Below the pieces are notes generated by a model. It saw only the letters and a program-made list of their open reading frames with translations, was not told where the DNA came from and ran no database searches. A DNA stretch of 64,000 bases from Cyanoderma ruficeps (Eukaryota > Chordata > Aves > Passeriformes > Timaliidae): NCBI GenBank assembly GCA_008694505.1, contig VZDJ01000033.1:3224310-3288309 (forward strand). The letters run 5' to 3'. Below, piece after piece: positions 46,423 to 58,487 of this stretch. The first letter of the stretch is position 1; the number at the start of each line of letters is the position of its first letter. The translations under genes and the position numbers were made by a program.

Positions 46423-48562
46423 ACAAACATTTCCTTATGCCCTCCTTTTGTCAGTGAATACACACAGTTGTGTAGGGCTGAAGCTTGATGAAAAAGCAGA
46501 ACTTTGACAATGATCACTGTTTGTTTCTGTGTGAATAATGACACATCAATTTAGCCCAGCACACAAGGAATTCAGGTCAGCAAGTGTCCAAAATGGGTTA
46601 TAGCATGCTGCATGCTACACAAAAAAAAACCCCTATGAAAAATGCCTGATTTTCTTATCTATAAATCCCAGAATATAATAAAAAGTGACTCCCATGTGAA
46701 TTAAAATCAAGAATCCCCATGAAAATGAGGCAGACGGGAGAGGAAAGATTATACCAAACTGTCATGGGGCACTGAAAGATGTCTGGGACCAGCAGTAATA
46801 TTTACCAGCTAATCCTTAACTCCAAATTCTCTTATAAACCATGAACAGTGGCTTATTACAATACAGAAATGTATATGCTGCCGTAAACTGGAGAAGCAGC
46901 TACAAGAATACTGATACTGAATATTGAAACAAAAATACTGACAGGTAAAACTTATCAGGAAGATATAAATTAAAGTGTAATTTGAATTTCTAGTAGAATA
47001 CTAAGTTTCTTGGTATTAGGCCTTGTTAGAAAAAAACAAAGGGAAAAGGTTCTTCAGGAAGCTTTGGTGAAAAATAACAGAAGAGAAGGAATTACATAGG
47101 AGTTGGTACTTGAATTCTTTTTCCCAAAGCATTCCAAAGCCTCAGGTAATAAGAAATTAGCATAAGTAATCAAAGTTTGGGTGTTTTGTGCCACCATTTG
47201 GCAGTACCTGCTTGACTGCATGTTCTCATCCTTGACTTTGCAGTCAGTGCAAAGTAATCTCCTATAAAAATGTTTAGGTGGTAGGTACATAAGGGTAATG
47301 AAGCATTGCTGTGGGTTTATGGGTTTTCTTTTTCCTGATTTGAACCCAAATACTTAAAAATGAAGGCAGTTTCTTGAGTATTGATGGGGTTTCTTAGATG
47401 AACATTGTTTGTACATCCCCTTGTAGGACAAAGCACTTGTTAAACACACCACTCTTCTCATCAAAGTAGAAAAACATGTCAGAAGAACAGCACTTTTCGT
47501 AATAATACCCCATAATGGACAGTCTTTTATTTAGTCCACTCTGCTGTGTACTAAATAATTGTTCTCTGTCTTTTGCAATCTATTGTGTTAATACTGCTTA
47601 GAAATACTTGCTTTTGTTTTAATTTAATTTATGATTCGAGCAGAAAGGGACACTTTTGTGCTCTGTCAAAAGCATCACTGCCTTACTATGTATCTAATGT
47701 AGGAACTTCATAAATAACAGGGTTAGAAAAAACATTTGTTTGGCTGCTAAATGCTGAATGATACTGCATATTGCTTTTTGCTGAAAGCTTCTTTCCCAGC
47801 AGCTTCTATAATCTAGGTACTTGAGAAAATGGCCTGAACTTGTTTTCTTGGTTACTGTCAGAGAACATGAGGAAGGCTTTTAATTAAAAATCCATTTTTT
47901 TTCTAATGTTAGTGGCCTAAATAAACAAGGCATTCCATAAAGAGTTTCGTTTCTTACAAATGGGGGAAGAGAAAAACAACATTGCTGGTTAACATTAAAC
48001 ACTTTTCACGCCATAAAAAGTATTGATCTTGTTCTCCTGCTCTTCTTTGGCCTGTCTTTTATTCTGTGTCTGATCAGTGGAAGTGCCAAGCACCAGCAGG
48101 GATTTGTGAATGTGAAATGGGTTTTGAAGCCTGAGGAAGAAGGAAGATATCTGCTGGAGCCTGTTTCCATAATCAGTACCCATGTTACTGCTGTCCCACG
48201 CTGATTCTTTTCGTTTTATGCATAACGTTCATTTCCTGATCAGACAGGCAATGGTAGCAATGCAGGTTTTTTCTGAAACCCTTGTTCAGTGCCATTCTTC
48301 AGCATGTTATAGACACTACCTGCTTTGGAGCAAACATGTCAGCACCATCCTGCAGCCAGCCAGAGATTTTTGTGCTGGAAATAAGATTTTATCTAGCAGA
48401 GTCTCATCAGACAGTGCAGTGCCACTCAAATTAGGTGAATTTAACAGCACACAGAAGCACAGCATTAGAGCAGTGGTCTACCTTTCCCCTTCCAGTGGTA
48501 AATTTTCACAGTAAGAGTGGTCTTTAAATCATAATTTAACTCCACAGTGAAAGTACTCATTC
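46423..48562. other. Gene-free sequence
   Basis: No recognisable gene or repeat. The 110-codon plus frame at 48182-48514 ends just before the LTR and has no known domain. Confidence 0.5.
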
Positions 48563-49006
48563 TGATGCCTTAAGTTTCAGCTTTCATGTGTTTCAGATTC
48601 TGTGCTGCCCAGGGGTGCAGTTCGGAGCTCACATTCAGTGTCACTCAGCTCTGCACAGAGCAGGGAGACAAAACAAATCCTTTTCCTGCTGGACACCAAG
48701 GACAACTTTCAGGCCCAAAAGCACAAACAAGGGTGGACTGAAGAGAGAAAACAAGAAGGATGAGACCTCACAACCTGAAGCTGTAATTGGACAATTAAAC
48801 CCCAACATGCAAATGGACCAAAACTTATAAAAGTGTGAGACCTTGTGACCATTTGTCCATTTTGTGACCATTTTGGGTCCATCTTGGGTGTAGCCCTGTA
48901 GGCTCCTGTCCTGCCCAAGGTGGATCCTGGAGGCCTTTCAATAAACATTTACTTTATTTTTAGCTCTGTCCATTCTCTGTTCCAGGTCAGCCTTCCCAAG
49001 GCATCA
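48563..49006 (+). mobile_element. Solo LTR, TGATGCCTT family, copy 3 (complete)
   Basis: A 444-bp LTR with perfect inverted ends TGATGCCTT...AAGGCATCA and perfect 4-bp target duplications (ATTC at 48559-48562 and at 49007-49010). Promoter parts: octamer ATGCAAAT (48807-48814), TATAAAAG (48826-48833) and AATAAA (48940-48945), followed by a T-rich R/U5. It is the reference copy for the family in this window. A 4-bp duplication fits class I elements. No internal sequence is present. The frames at 48588-48948 on both strands lie inside it. Confidence 0.96.
48807..48833 (+). promoter_or_regulatory. LTR promoter: octamer and TATA box
   Basis: A perfect octamer ATGCAAAT (48807-48814) stands 11 bases before TATAAAAG (48826-48833). 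The same pair is kept in copy 1 (octamer at 8209-8216). In cellular promoters the octamer binds POU factors such as Oct-1, so octamer-driven transcription is the inference; nothing shows present activity. Confidence 0.6.
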
Positions 49007-49010
49007 ATTC

Positions 49011-51165
49011 TGCCAGACACATTCTGTCTCCTCTGGGGACATTGCCAGTGTCATCACAACTGGTTATTGCTCTGAGATTATCCAGTTTCCTTTCTCTCAG
49101 GTAAAGCACCTAGGCAGACCTCTAACTTTTTGGCAGCAAGGTAAAGCTGCTCAGTCAGCAGCAATTTTGGGGGGTTTCCTTCCTTCCTCAGTACTTTCTG
49201 CCCCTGCACCATGGAAAGTGAATTTCGTGTAGTACTGTAGTCTTGTTTGGTCAAATGCTGGTGTTTCCCCATGAGTAAAATCAGTATTAGTGAGTCAAGG
49301 AATACAAAAGCTTCATCACATCTGCTTAGAGAGCTGCAATTATCATGGACCACTGTGGGATTGGGGAGGAGCATGCAGGCTCCTGTGAATCTGACCACTC
49401 CATTGTGATTAGTGGATGGGATAGAGGCGAAAGATCTGATGTTTACCAGGTCAGCAAATAGCAAATGTCTCACTCACAGTGACTTCTGTGAGAAATTCTG
49501 CTTTGAATGTTCTTGGAGCTAAGTGTTTCTCATTCTGGAAGCCATTTTGAAAGTACAAAACATGGGGTTTGGGGCATATACGTAGCTGAGTGAATCAGAG
49601 GGGAGCAACAAGAAAAAAATCAGTCCACAGATGGGAAGTCCCAACTTGGAGAAGTGATGCTGGACAAAGCAAGTAACACAGTTCTCCATTTCCACAGTCA
49701 CACTGCTGGGAAGAAGGAGGATCCTGATCCTGGGGATGCTGACTCTCTTCTGGGATATCAGTCAAACTGGGTAGGTCAAGGAATCTCAAGTCACACAACA
49801 CACCTATAGAGGAAATGTGCTAAATTATGGTTTTAGGTTTTGGGAAGAGGATTTCTTATGTTTTAATCTTGTTTTGACATTAGAAAGAGCTAATTGTGAC
49901 CTAACATCTTAGCAGAAGGAAACAGCTTTCAGTAAGCTTTATTTTTTACAAGGATCACAGTGGTGAAAAAGACCCACCCTGCAGTACTTTTTCTTCTGCC
50001 AAAATTTCCTCTGAAATATGGTAAGTTCCTGAAAGAGTGATCATTTACATGGAGGTTCTGCATGCTAGTGATGTGATTAAGAAGAATACTTTAGATGGGT
50101 GGGATTTGCTAACAAGGCCCAACATGTCAAACTTAAAATCCATTAATAGCATCCACATCATCTTTGTATTTCTACCAAATGGCAGATAGAATCCAATTTA
50201 GCCACTTTTATGTATTTTTTTTTAATTCATAAAAACTGGAGTACTGCCATTATTCATAAACAAGGCAGGAAAAATCAGAGTAAACTGCTGAATACCATCA
50301 AATACTTGGCTCAAATTCATTTTGGAGAATAAACAGCTCCAACTCAACTGCCAGCACTAACTAAACTTCTGCTTTGTTCTTAGCTGAAAACATGATGTTG
50401 ATCCATCTGAACTAGTAGTTCCTTGCACATAATTTCTCACACTATTACAGCTTCTGGTCTATACAAACCTAGTAACAGATAAGTCGTTTAGTGTGCCATT
50501 TAGTTTTGCTCTGAGGAGGAGTGACAGCAGAACCACAGTTGAGCAAATTTTCCTGCATTCTCTGTGTCTCAAATTTTCCTGTTTTTCCAGTGGAAAGTTG
50601 AAAATGTGAAGGTGATTTTATCGCATCTGTACCAAATGGGTCACCCCTAAGTACAAATTTGATAAACTGATAAAGATTAGATTGTTTAATTAATTACATC
50701 TTGCCAGAATATGCAGGTACTTACTGTCTCAGACGCTTCAGTTAAGTTCCGATGTTACTAAGTATTTCCACAGGTTTTATTGTCATGGGATCAGGCTGTT
50801 GGTACACTTGCTTGGATAGAAAAAACTTGCTGGGTAGGATTTCTCTTCTCATGTTTAATCAGGCTTTTCCAAGGTTTGTTTTGGTTTTTTTTTAATGCAA
50901 TATTGGAGAGTATGATTGTCGTTTATGTGCGCGTTGCACGAGTGAGCAACACTCAGCTGGGCTGTCCTGTCCACGCTGCATGCAAAGTAAATAAAAATAA
51001 AATATGCAAAGCAAATAAAAATGTCTGTGAAGCGTAAGCTTCTCCAAAGAAGAATCCAGCAGCATATCAAAGGTAAGTGTTCCAGGGTTCCTCAGTGCAG
51101 TGCCATTAACAGACCTGGTTTGGGGTGGGAGGGGGAAGAGGCTTTGTAATCACCCACGGGCAGTG
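49011..51165. other. Gene-free sequence
   Basis: No gene recognised. The 131-codon minus frame at 49078-49473 has no domain I know. No repeat family seen. Confidence 0.5.
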
Positions 51166-51169
51166 CTGT

Positions 51170-51420
51170 AACATCACTTGTGCATTTAATTATTTCCTGT
51201 AAACCATCAAGCTGTTTGCATTTTTTTATTCTGCAAAGTGCCTCCAGCATTCCAAAAACAGCTTTGAAGATTTCTCCCTGGCTAATAATCCATCAGTTTA
51301 ATTAGTACACAAGATAGCTGACGAGATGAGCAAATAACTTCCCAAATAACTGATGTGCCAGTTTCGCAGCAACAAAATCCTCCCAATCATCCTCCTCCCC
51401 ACTATTTACTGTAAATCAGA
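51170..51420. promoter_or_regulatory. Candidate conserved non-coding element
   Basis: It lacks stable open frames and repeats and contains GCATTTAATTATTTCC, GGCTAATAATCCATC, GTTTAATTAGTAC and AGCTGACGAGATGAGC. Paired TAAT and TAATTA words plus longer undegraded mixed-sequence stretches give it an enhancer-like texture, but weaker than the blocks at 14.1 and 26.1 kb. This is inference only. Confidence 0.3.
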
Positions 51421-54400
51421 AAATCTGAAATTTGTTTCTCAATCTGAAGGAAGAGGGAAAAGCAAAGGAAACTAATAAGTTATTTTACTACAAGACTCAG
51501 GACATTAAAAAAGTAATGAAAGAAAATATAGTAATTTAGAACTTGATAGAAAGTTGATCTTGGCCATATATGACCAAGTTATTACCTAAGTATCTTCAGA
51601 AATCCTGGCCTCAGCCTTCAGTGCTCTGGTCATTTTTCAGGTCTTCTATTTGCAACAACCATTTTTTATTTTCCTTTCCTTGAAATGTAATCTCGCACAT
51701 GCACACCACTGATTGCAACTTATTTGTGTGGCTTTCAGCATCCCTCTTGCCAAGCAACTGCTCAGTAATTAAATCATTTTGCAAACTGCACACATATTGC
51801 TTTTGCCTTTGGTAAAATTTCAACATCTTTCATGCCTAGGGGAGAGTTCAACAGCAACATCTGAAGTGTGTAAACAAAGCAAGATGGCCAAGTATAATTC
51901 AACATCCTATAGGATTCTCCAGGTATTTGGGCTGCCTTTCAGAAAAAGCTCCTGGCAATAAACTTTGGTAACGTAGGACACCTCATTCTCATGTCAAAAT
52001 TGCTCCTTTCCCTTTCTATGTTCAATTTTATGTGGTTTATGTCTCAGAATTTATTTTAACTGTGGAACATACCAGCTCTCTTAGTTCCCCACTTAGTCAT
52101 GAACTGAAGAACTGAGTAAGCACGTAGAAGATTTATAGCATTTTTACTAAAAGTGACAGATTTTGATAATACACATCAAATAATATTTGTTAGACATGCA
52201 GATGTAGTGATAAAATGTCAATGCCACTTTTCTGAACTGAGTGTGAATGAGAGTATTGGAAAGATCAGATGAATGTTATGATGAGGCAGACTTACTTCCT
52301 AGTCCTTTTTTGAACTCCTGTATATTTAAATCAGGAAAATCTAATAGCTCCTACTAGTTTAAGCATTGCAACATTTGTTGGTGCAAATTAGGTGTTGTAG
52401 CTTTGCAGCTGTGCAGGCCTGGAAGAACCACAGGAAAATGTGTTCCTCTATGCCCTGCTTCACTGTGGGTGCTTCTGTCAGAGGCACTGGCACCCTTTCT
52501 TGATTTAACCAAGTCTGTATGTGAAACTGCAAAGTTTTTGCTTGTAGGAAATCACTTGTCTGAGGTAGAAGTGAAAGCTTAAGGAATTGATGCTAAAGAG
52601 CAACTTTAAAAGCAACAAAAATAGCTGTAGTCATGTCCCACCCTCAGTTACTGCAGAACTGCATTTTGGGCACTCACCACTTTGTCAGACTAAGCCTTTC
52701 TTGAGGTATCCTAATCCAGGAACTGGTTTTTATCGCAGTTTTTATCTGCTCCGGAGTATAAAAATGGAATACCTGTATAAAATAGCATCAAGAGCATTTT
52801 CAACTATTTCCTGAATTTTTTTTTTTTTTGGCAAAGACCCCTTGACCACTGCTTATCTTCAGCCATTGCTCAGTTTCTTAAGAGTTTGTGGAGATTTTTA
52901 CCACAGTGGATCCTGCTTCAGGTGCCTGGACCAGAAATCTCTTTCTGGTTCAGATGCTCTCTGATTCAGGCACTGCATCAGCCTAAAAGAGATTGTCACA
53001 GAATCCCACTTATTGCCCTCTTGTCCTTCTCTTGGCCCTCTGCTCACTGCTCCCTCACCTCCCTTCCAACCCAACAAAACGTTTGGGTAGTTGGGAGGTG
53101 AAGTTCACCTGCCATTTCCTTGGTTGGGACAATAACTCTCCAGAAGTTTAAAAAAAAAATTAGTGACACAGCAGAGAACAAAAGAGAAGAGCACACAATG
53201 GAATTGCTTACAAGTCCATGAGCAGGAGAAAAACCCGAGGAATTCCCAAGGGTTTGGGCCACTTTCCCTGCCTCAGTCTATCAGGAGCAAGTGCAGCAGC
53301 ATCAGACCTGCCAAGGAGTGGCTGGGCAAAAGGAGATCACTCATCAGTGTCAGGGATGAGATGCTGAACTTGACAGCAAAGCAAGGAGAAGAATAAGGAT
53401 GAGTTGATAATGGAACCACATCAGCAGCACTTGTGCTGATGGGAAAAGCACATGGGAATGACAATGAGCTGCTGTCAGCACCTCTCCTCTGTGGTGATGG
53501 GAGGGAGGGAGACTTGGAGTTTTATAATGACAGGTTAGGAAATGTTCCAGCTGCAGAGAGTCAAATCCCCTGGAAATACGAACACCATTAAATCACCTTC
53601 ATGGTTCCTGAGTATCCAAAAAATATTTGGAAAAGTTTCTGCAAGAAGAAGGAATGCATGAACTACAGGCCATCCCATAAGCAACAACATGGACTTTTGT
53701 GTGCTGCTAATCTTTTTTTAAATTCCTCGAGCAAGCTCACCAACTTTACAGGTCCTACCTTTAATATTGATCTTAGCTGGCCAGCAAATACATAAACGTA
53801 ATAAACTCATTTTAACATCAGAGAATGTTATTAAAGTGAAGAGAAATCAATTTAAAGGTCTACAGTTCAGTGCAATAAATTCAGCAAAACAAATTCAGCA
53901 GTGGTGATGCTGTCCCATCAAAATGAAAACCTCCTCCACAGAATATTTTTAAAAGAAATCATGGTAGTATGTTTATGATTTGAAGGGCCTATATAAAACC
54001 CCCAGATTTAAGAGCTGCTTCAACCAACTAATAGACAGCAAACTCCAGTCCNCTTTTTTTCTTTTTTTTTTAATATGGATAAAGCTAGTTCCCACAAAAC
54101 TATACTTCCCTCTACGTAAAACATATCACAACAACAACAAGATTCATGTTTCAATCTGTAAGATCAGAGCTCTCAGAATGAACAAGTTCATTACAACCCA
54201 GGAGTCTATAGGGAGAAATTGATTTACTGATGGATTACAAATAGTTGCTGTCAACATGTTTTTCATCAGTTTGTGGAAAAATCATTTTGGAACACAAGGC
54301 CGCATCCTGTGTATAAATTCTTCTGTAGGCTCAAGACTCCTCTGACTTCTTTATTTTGTAACTGCAGGCTGGAAGAGGCATGACTGAATGTTAACTTGTT

Positions 54401-57400
54401 AGAGATCTTTATATTTCTTGCCATGACAATATCTTTATGCCATTTAATAATGAGTTGTATAACATTATAGGCCGTGACATTTTGGCAATGTGTCTGTCCA
54501 GGGTCCTAGATGTAAGTGTCAGGATTCATTACTTGGTCTTTAAAGCTACATCTATAATTCTAGAGATAACCTTCAGTTATAGGTGTGTCTTACGATAAAG
54601 TGTTCTGCATGTAGACTAAACCAAATATCCCTGAAAGTTGAGTGACAGGAGGAGCTGATGCTGCTGGGAAATGCTCAAGGAAGAGGGACAAAACCCAACA
54701 CCAACTCTTGCATTTAATTCGGAGGTCAACTGAATCTCTGTAACTCCTGAGCCGTTGTGTTTTGTGCTCTTGAATGTTAAGTTTTCCATGGGACAGTGCA
54801 GTTGGGATCTTTTGCATATCAATTCCAGGTCTAAAAGAAGTTGGGATGAAGATCAAGACTGAAGTAACATTACTGAGTCCCCTCCTGGCAGATTACCCAG
54901 CCAATGCCATGCTGCTGCCAATCAGACTTGGTCAGAACATTTATTGTTAAAAGATAATTTGGTCCATGAATTGCATATTTTTGCAAGAAATAATAAAGTA
55001 GAGTAAGGTTAAGGATTGTGTTATCTTATTACCCTTACCCTCACCAAGTGAATTGGCATAAAAAGTTTCAAGGCTTCTGTTTATGAGTAAGAATCTTGAC
55101 TTCTTGCATCCATGATCTTTTTACCATAGTTAAATTGTCTTGGGCTGTAGTCCTCAAAGTCACCAATGGTATTGGCTACGATTTGAAATCCACATGGCTT
55201 AGGATTGCTTCATGCTCTGGAGCAATGACTGAGCTGATTGATTTTGCCTTACATGAGATAATGTGGCACCGCAACTGTCCCAAGAGACAAAATGCTGTGC
55301 TATCTCACAGCTCCAGCCTTCTTGTTCCATCTCTTTTGGAATGAGACACAGTGTTTGACTCTCTTCAGTGTGTCTGTCAGCTGGGCTCTGGTTCTCAGAG
55401 CAAATTTTAAAGGAAGAGCGCGAAAGTTCCATTGAAGGCGATGATGGCAGAAGACAGCACAGCTCTGTAGACATAAAGTAAGAGAAAAAGTGACAATTTG
55501 TCTTAATGGCAGTTTTACCAGTGAGTGATAAGGACCTTGGACAAGTTGAGGCATCTGGAGAAGGAAACTGATAAGAAGCCAGAAGGTGGGGCATGGCTCA
55601 CAGAAACTCTTCCTCTCAGTCTCTACGGCATTCCTTCCCAGTGACTTGGATGTCATGGGTGATACTCTGTAAAAAATTAGAAATAAGTGGATTACATCTA
55701 TCTCTTGTGGACTAATGATGTACCTGCATAGTTGCCAGAGGCTCCCTGCAGTGATAGGCAAGACCCAGACATGCTGACAGTGACATTTAAAAGATGCAAG
55801 TGAAGGAGTGAATGAGACTTCACACAGGCTGTTGGAAGGGAAGGAGGAATTGCCATGAATTTTTCCAAGGTGCAGAAAACTCCCATACTTGTGGTGTGTT
55901 TGCACTAGGACTGAGTCTGAGCTCAGCTCACCCTAATGACAAAGCTGCCACTTGCCCAACGTGGAATCTGTAGGTAGGAAATAAATGTCAAGGAATTATA
56001 ATTAAGTGTGTGGCCAATGCAATCCAAGAGCAAGGTGGGTGAACTCAAAACAACATTTGTGCCATAATTCCTTCCCATCCCCTTTTCTCTCAGTGTAGTT
56101 ATGAAACACCTGCAGTGCCTTAAATGGAACGGTTGTTGTCATCTCCAAGTTTTGTGTGCATTATTAGTGTGTCTTGTTTCTGCCTCAGATGCTACTTTAA
56201 AATCTGTGCTCACAACTGCAAGAGAGCCTTGCTGGTAACAACTCTGTGATCCACTGGAGCTGCTCCCCTGAGTGTGCATGGAACAGGAGCTCTCCTGTCA
56301 TCCCCTGAGGCATCTCTGCCTTCCTCCCACAGCTCCCAGATCTTGGCTGGAGTGGCTGCTGCTTTGACAATGAGATCATCTTTTGTGTTTCTCAGCTTCT
56401 GGTGCCTTGCTGGTTCTTCAGTTCAACTTTCTCTCAGCAGTTACTACTTTGTGTTTCATTTCCTGCACCTTCTGTTTCCTGCTTTCCAAAGTGGAAATGT
56501 GCATCTCTTCATTGAAAATAACTCATTAAACTCTCCTGAAAAAGATAGGAGTCAGTGTATAAAGTTTAAAAATGGTGCAATGAGAAGTATAACGGGAGAT
56601 TAATTAACTTATCCTACAATTCTTGCATGAATAGACCAGAAATATTCTTGTTATTGATGTTTCTGAACAGCAGCTATTCCTGGCATGATGGAGTGCCCCT
56701 CAGAAACTGCAGGCTGCATCCAGCCCACAGATGACAAAATGGTGCTGTCACTGCAGGCAGCAAAGCTGACTTGGCAAGAGGGTTCTTTTTTTGGCACAGG
56801 TCTTCTGTGGACAGGTGTGGTTTTGTTAAACACTGCAGTTCCAGCCAGAGGTGTGTGTCATTTTCATGTTAGGCCACCCCTGTCAGCCTGGCCAAACTCT
56901 GCAGCAGTGACCTGTGGCAGTTCCTGATGAGGGTAATTAGCTGCCACTGTGTTATTGGTGATTTCCAAAAATAAAACATTTGGTGAGTCAGTGGATCTGG
57001 AAACCCTTTGGCCACTTCTAACCTTCTGTCCTATATAAATATTTGAGGTACGGTGATCACAAAGCACCGTGGCTTGCCACTGCTAGAAAAGAAAGTTTCT
57101 GAGAGTAAATGAACAACATATAAATTTAAATATAACCCATTTTTTCCCACCATAGCTTTGTTTCAGAAGGCACATTAAGTTACTGTCAAGGAAATAACAC
57201 ATGGAGAACCGGTTGTATTTAGTTAGACTAATTCCATTTTAGTATTTCCATTAGCCATTTTAAACTTGGCACTGCAAAGTAATAAAATCCTCCAAACATT
57301 GACAGATAGAAAAGTAAATGCCACCCAACCATGACAAGCCATTTTTCAGCCAACCTCCTGGAGACAGAAAGACTGCTATAATAATTTATTTATATATTAA

Positions 57401-58390
57401 TAAGGCACACGATTTTTATCACTGGTTATTCCCTTCTAGCAATTAAGGCAACGCTGATAAAATCTCTGCAAAGTCAACATTTTTGATAACTTTAAAAAAT
57501 TTGTAGCTAAAAATTATTTTGGGCTGCACGCTGGGAAGAAAAGGGTAAAGCTTCTCTCGTGGAGTGTGGCACTGACTCAGCCTTGAAGGGAAGGAAATTG
57601 AAGGGTCACAGGGGTTTATAGGCACAAGGACTGGCACTGCAGCCCCCTGTTCCATTGCTGGACTTTGCAGACTTAAAATCTTTAAATAATTCATATTCAC
57701 GTGGTTTATACACACCAAGGAAATATTTTCTGATTTGTGAATATTGGAAAAGTAGAACTCATCTGTATAAAGCCACTTCCTGTTTTTCCATATCTGCCCC
57801 TCTCTTCATTCAAGCCCAGACCTTCAGCTGATGACAGCATAGCTCCAAAGGTTCATATCAGCTGAGAATTTACTCTCTTTAGTTCCAGTGTTTGCCTAAT
57901 AATTAGCATTTATTGGGAAGTCTAAGTGATTTCTCCTGCATAATTGCAAAGAGAAAAGTAATCCTTGGAGAAATCATGCTTGGAAAAAGGGCCTGTACAG
58001 CATAAATGGGGAGAACACAGCTCCTGGCCTTTGGGCTCTGACAATCCCTTCTTCAGCAATATTAGAGCAGTAGCTAGTAATCCAAATTTTACAAAGTGTG
58101 TGCAAAGTGTGCACGGTGGTTTGCCACACGTCAGTGGGCCGTGTTTTCTAGAAACACTTTTCATTCTGCTTAATAAGATTACCCAGGCACAAAACAAAAA
58201 GTACCTGTGCATCAACAAAATACTTTAGAAAATGGATTTTCTACTTTCTCATTACCCAAAGAATACAAACCCATATATTGGAGTGTCTGTAAAATTATGC
58301 CTTTGTGACTTGACAACAAAACTTGTGACTCAAATAAAGTGAGGTGTCTAAATATAAATTAAAATCCTGGGGTAAACCTTAAAGTATATT
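51421..58390. other. Long gene-free stretch
   Basis: Seven kilobases without a recognised gene, RNA or dispersed repeat. It holds the longest open frame of the window (55300-55905, minus, 201 codons), whose translation shows no domain and overlaps a second minus frame (55199-55594). There is an ambiguous base at 54052 beside a T-rich tract (54053-54072) and a T-run at 52818-52829. Confidence 0.5.
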
Positions 58391-58487
58391 ACACTATATA
58401 TATATATTATATTTTTCACTCTCTCTATATATATATTTAAATATTATATTTTACACCATATCTATATAAATATATATATATTATATT
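58391..58487. repeat. Imperfect AT-rich microsatellite
   Basis: Blocks of alternating TA (for example CTATATATATATATTA and CTATATATATATTTAA) are broken by CACTCTCTC and CACCATATC. The tract probably descends from one interrupted TA microsatellite. Confidence 0.85.

Noticed and set aside
51120..51145. G-rich run near GGGGTGGGAGGGGG as a G-quadruplex
   Set aside because: Only three G-runs of three or more are clearly separate, so it falls short of the usual four-run definition.
55300..55905. Longest open frame, 201 codons on the minus strand
   Set aside because: No recognisable domain. Its translation looks like random composition, a second minus frame overlaps it in another phase, and no promoter, splice or poly(A) context supports it.
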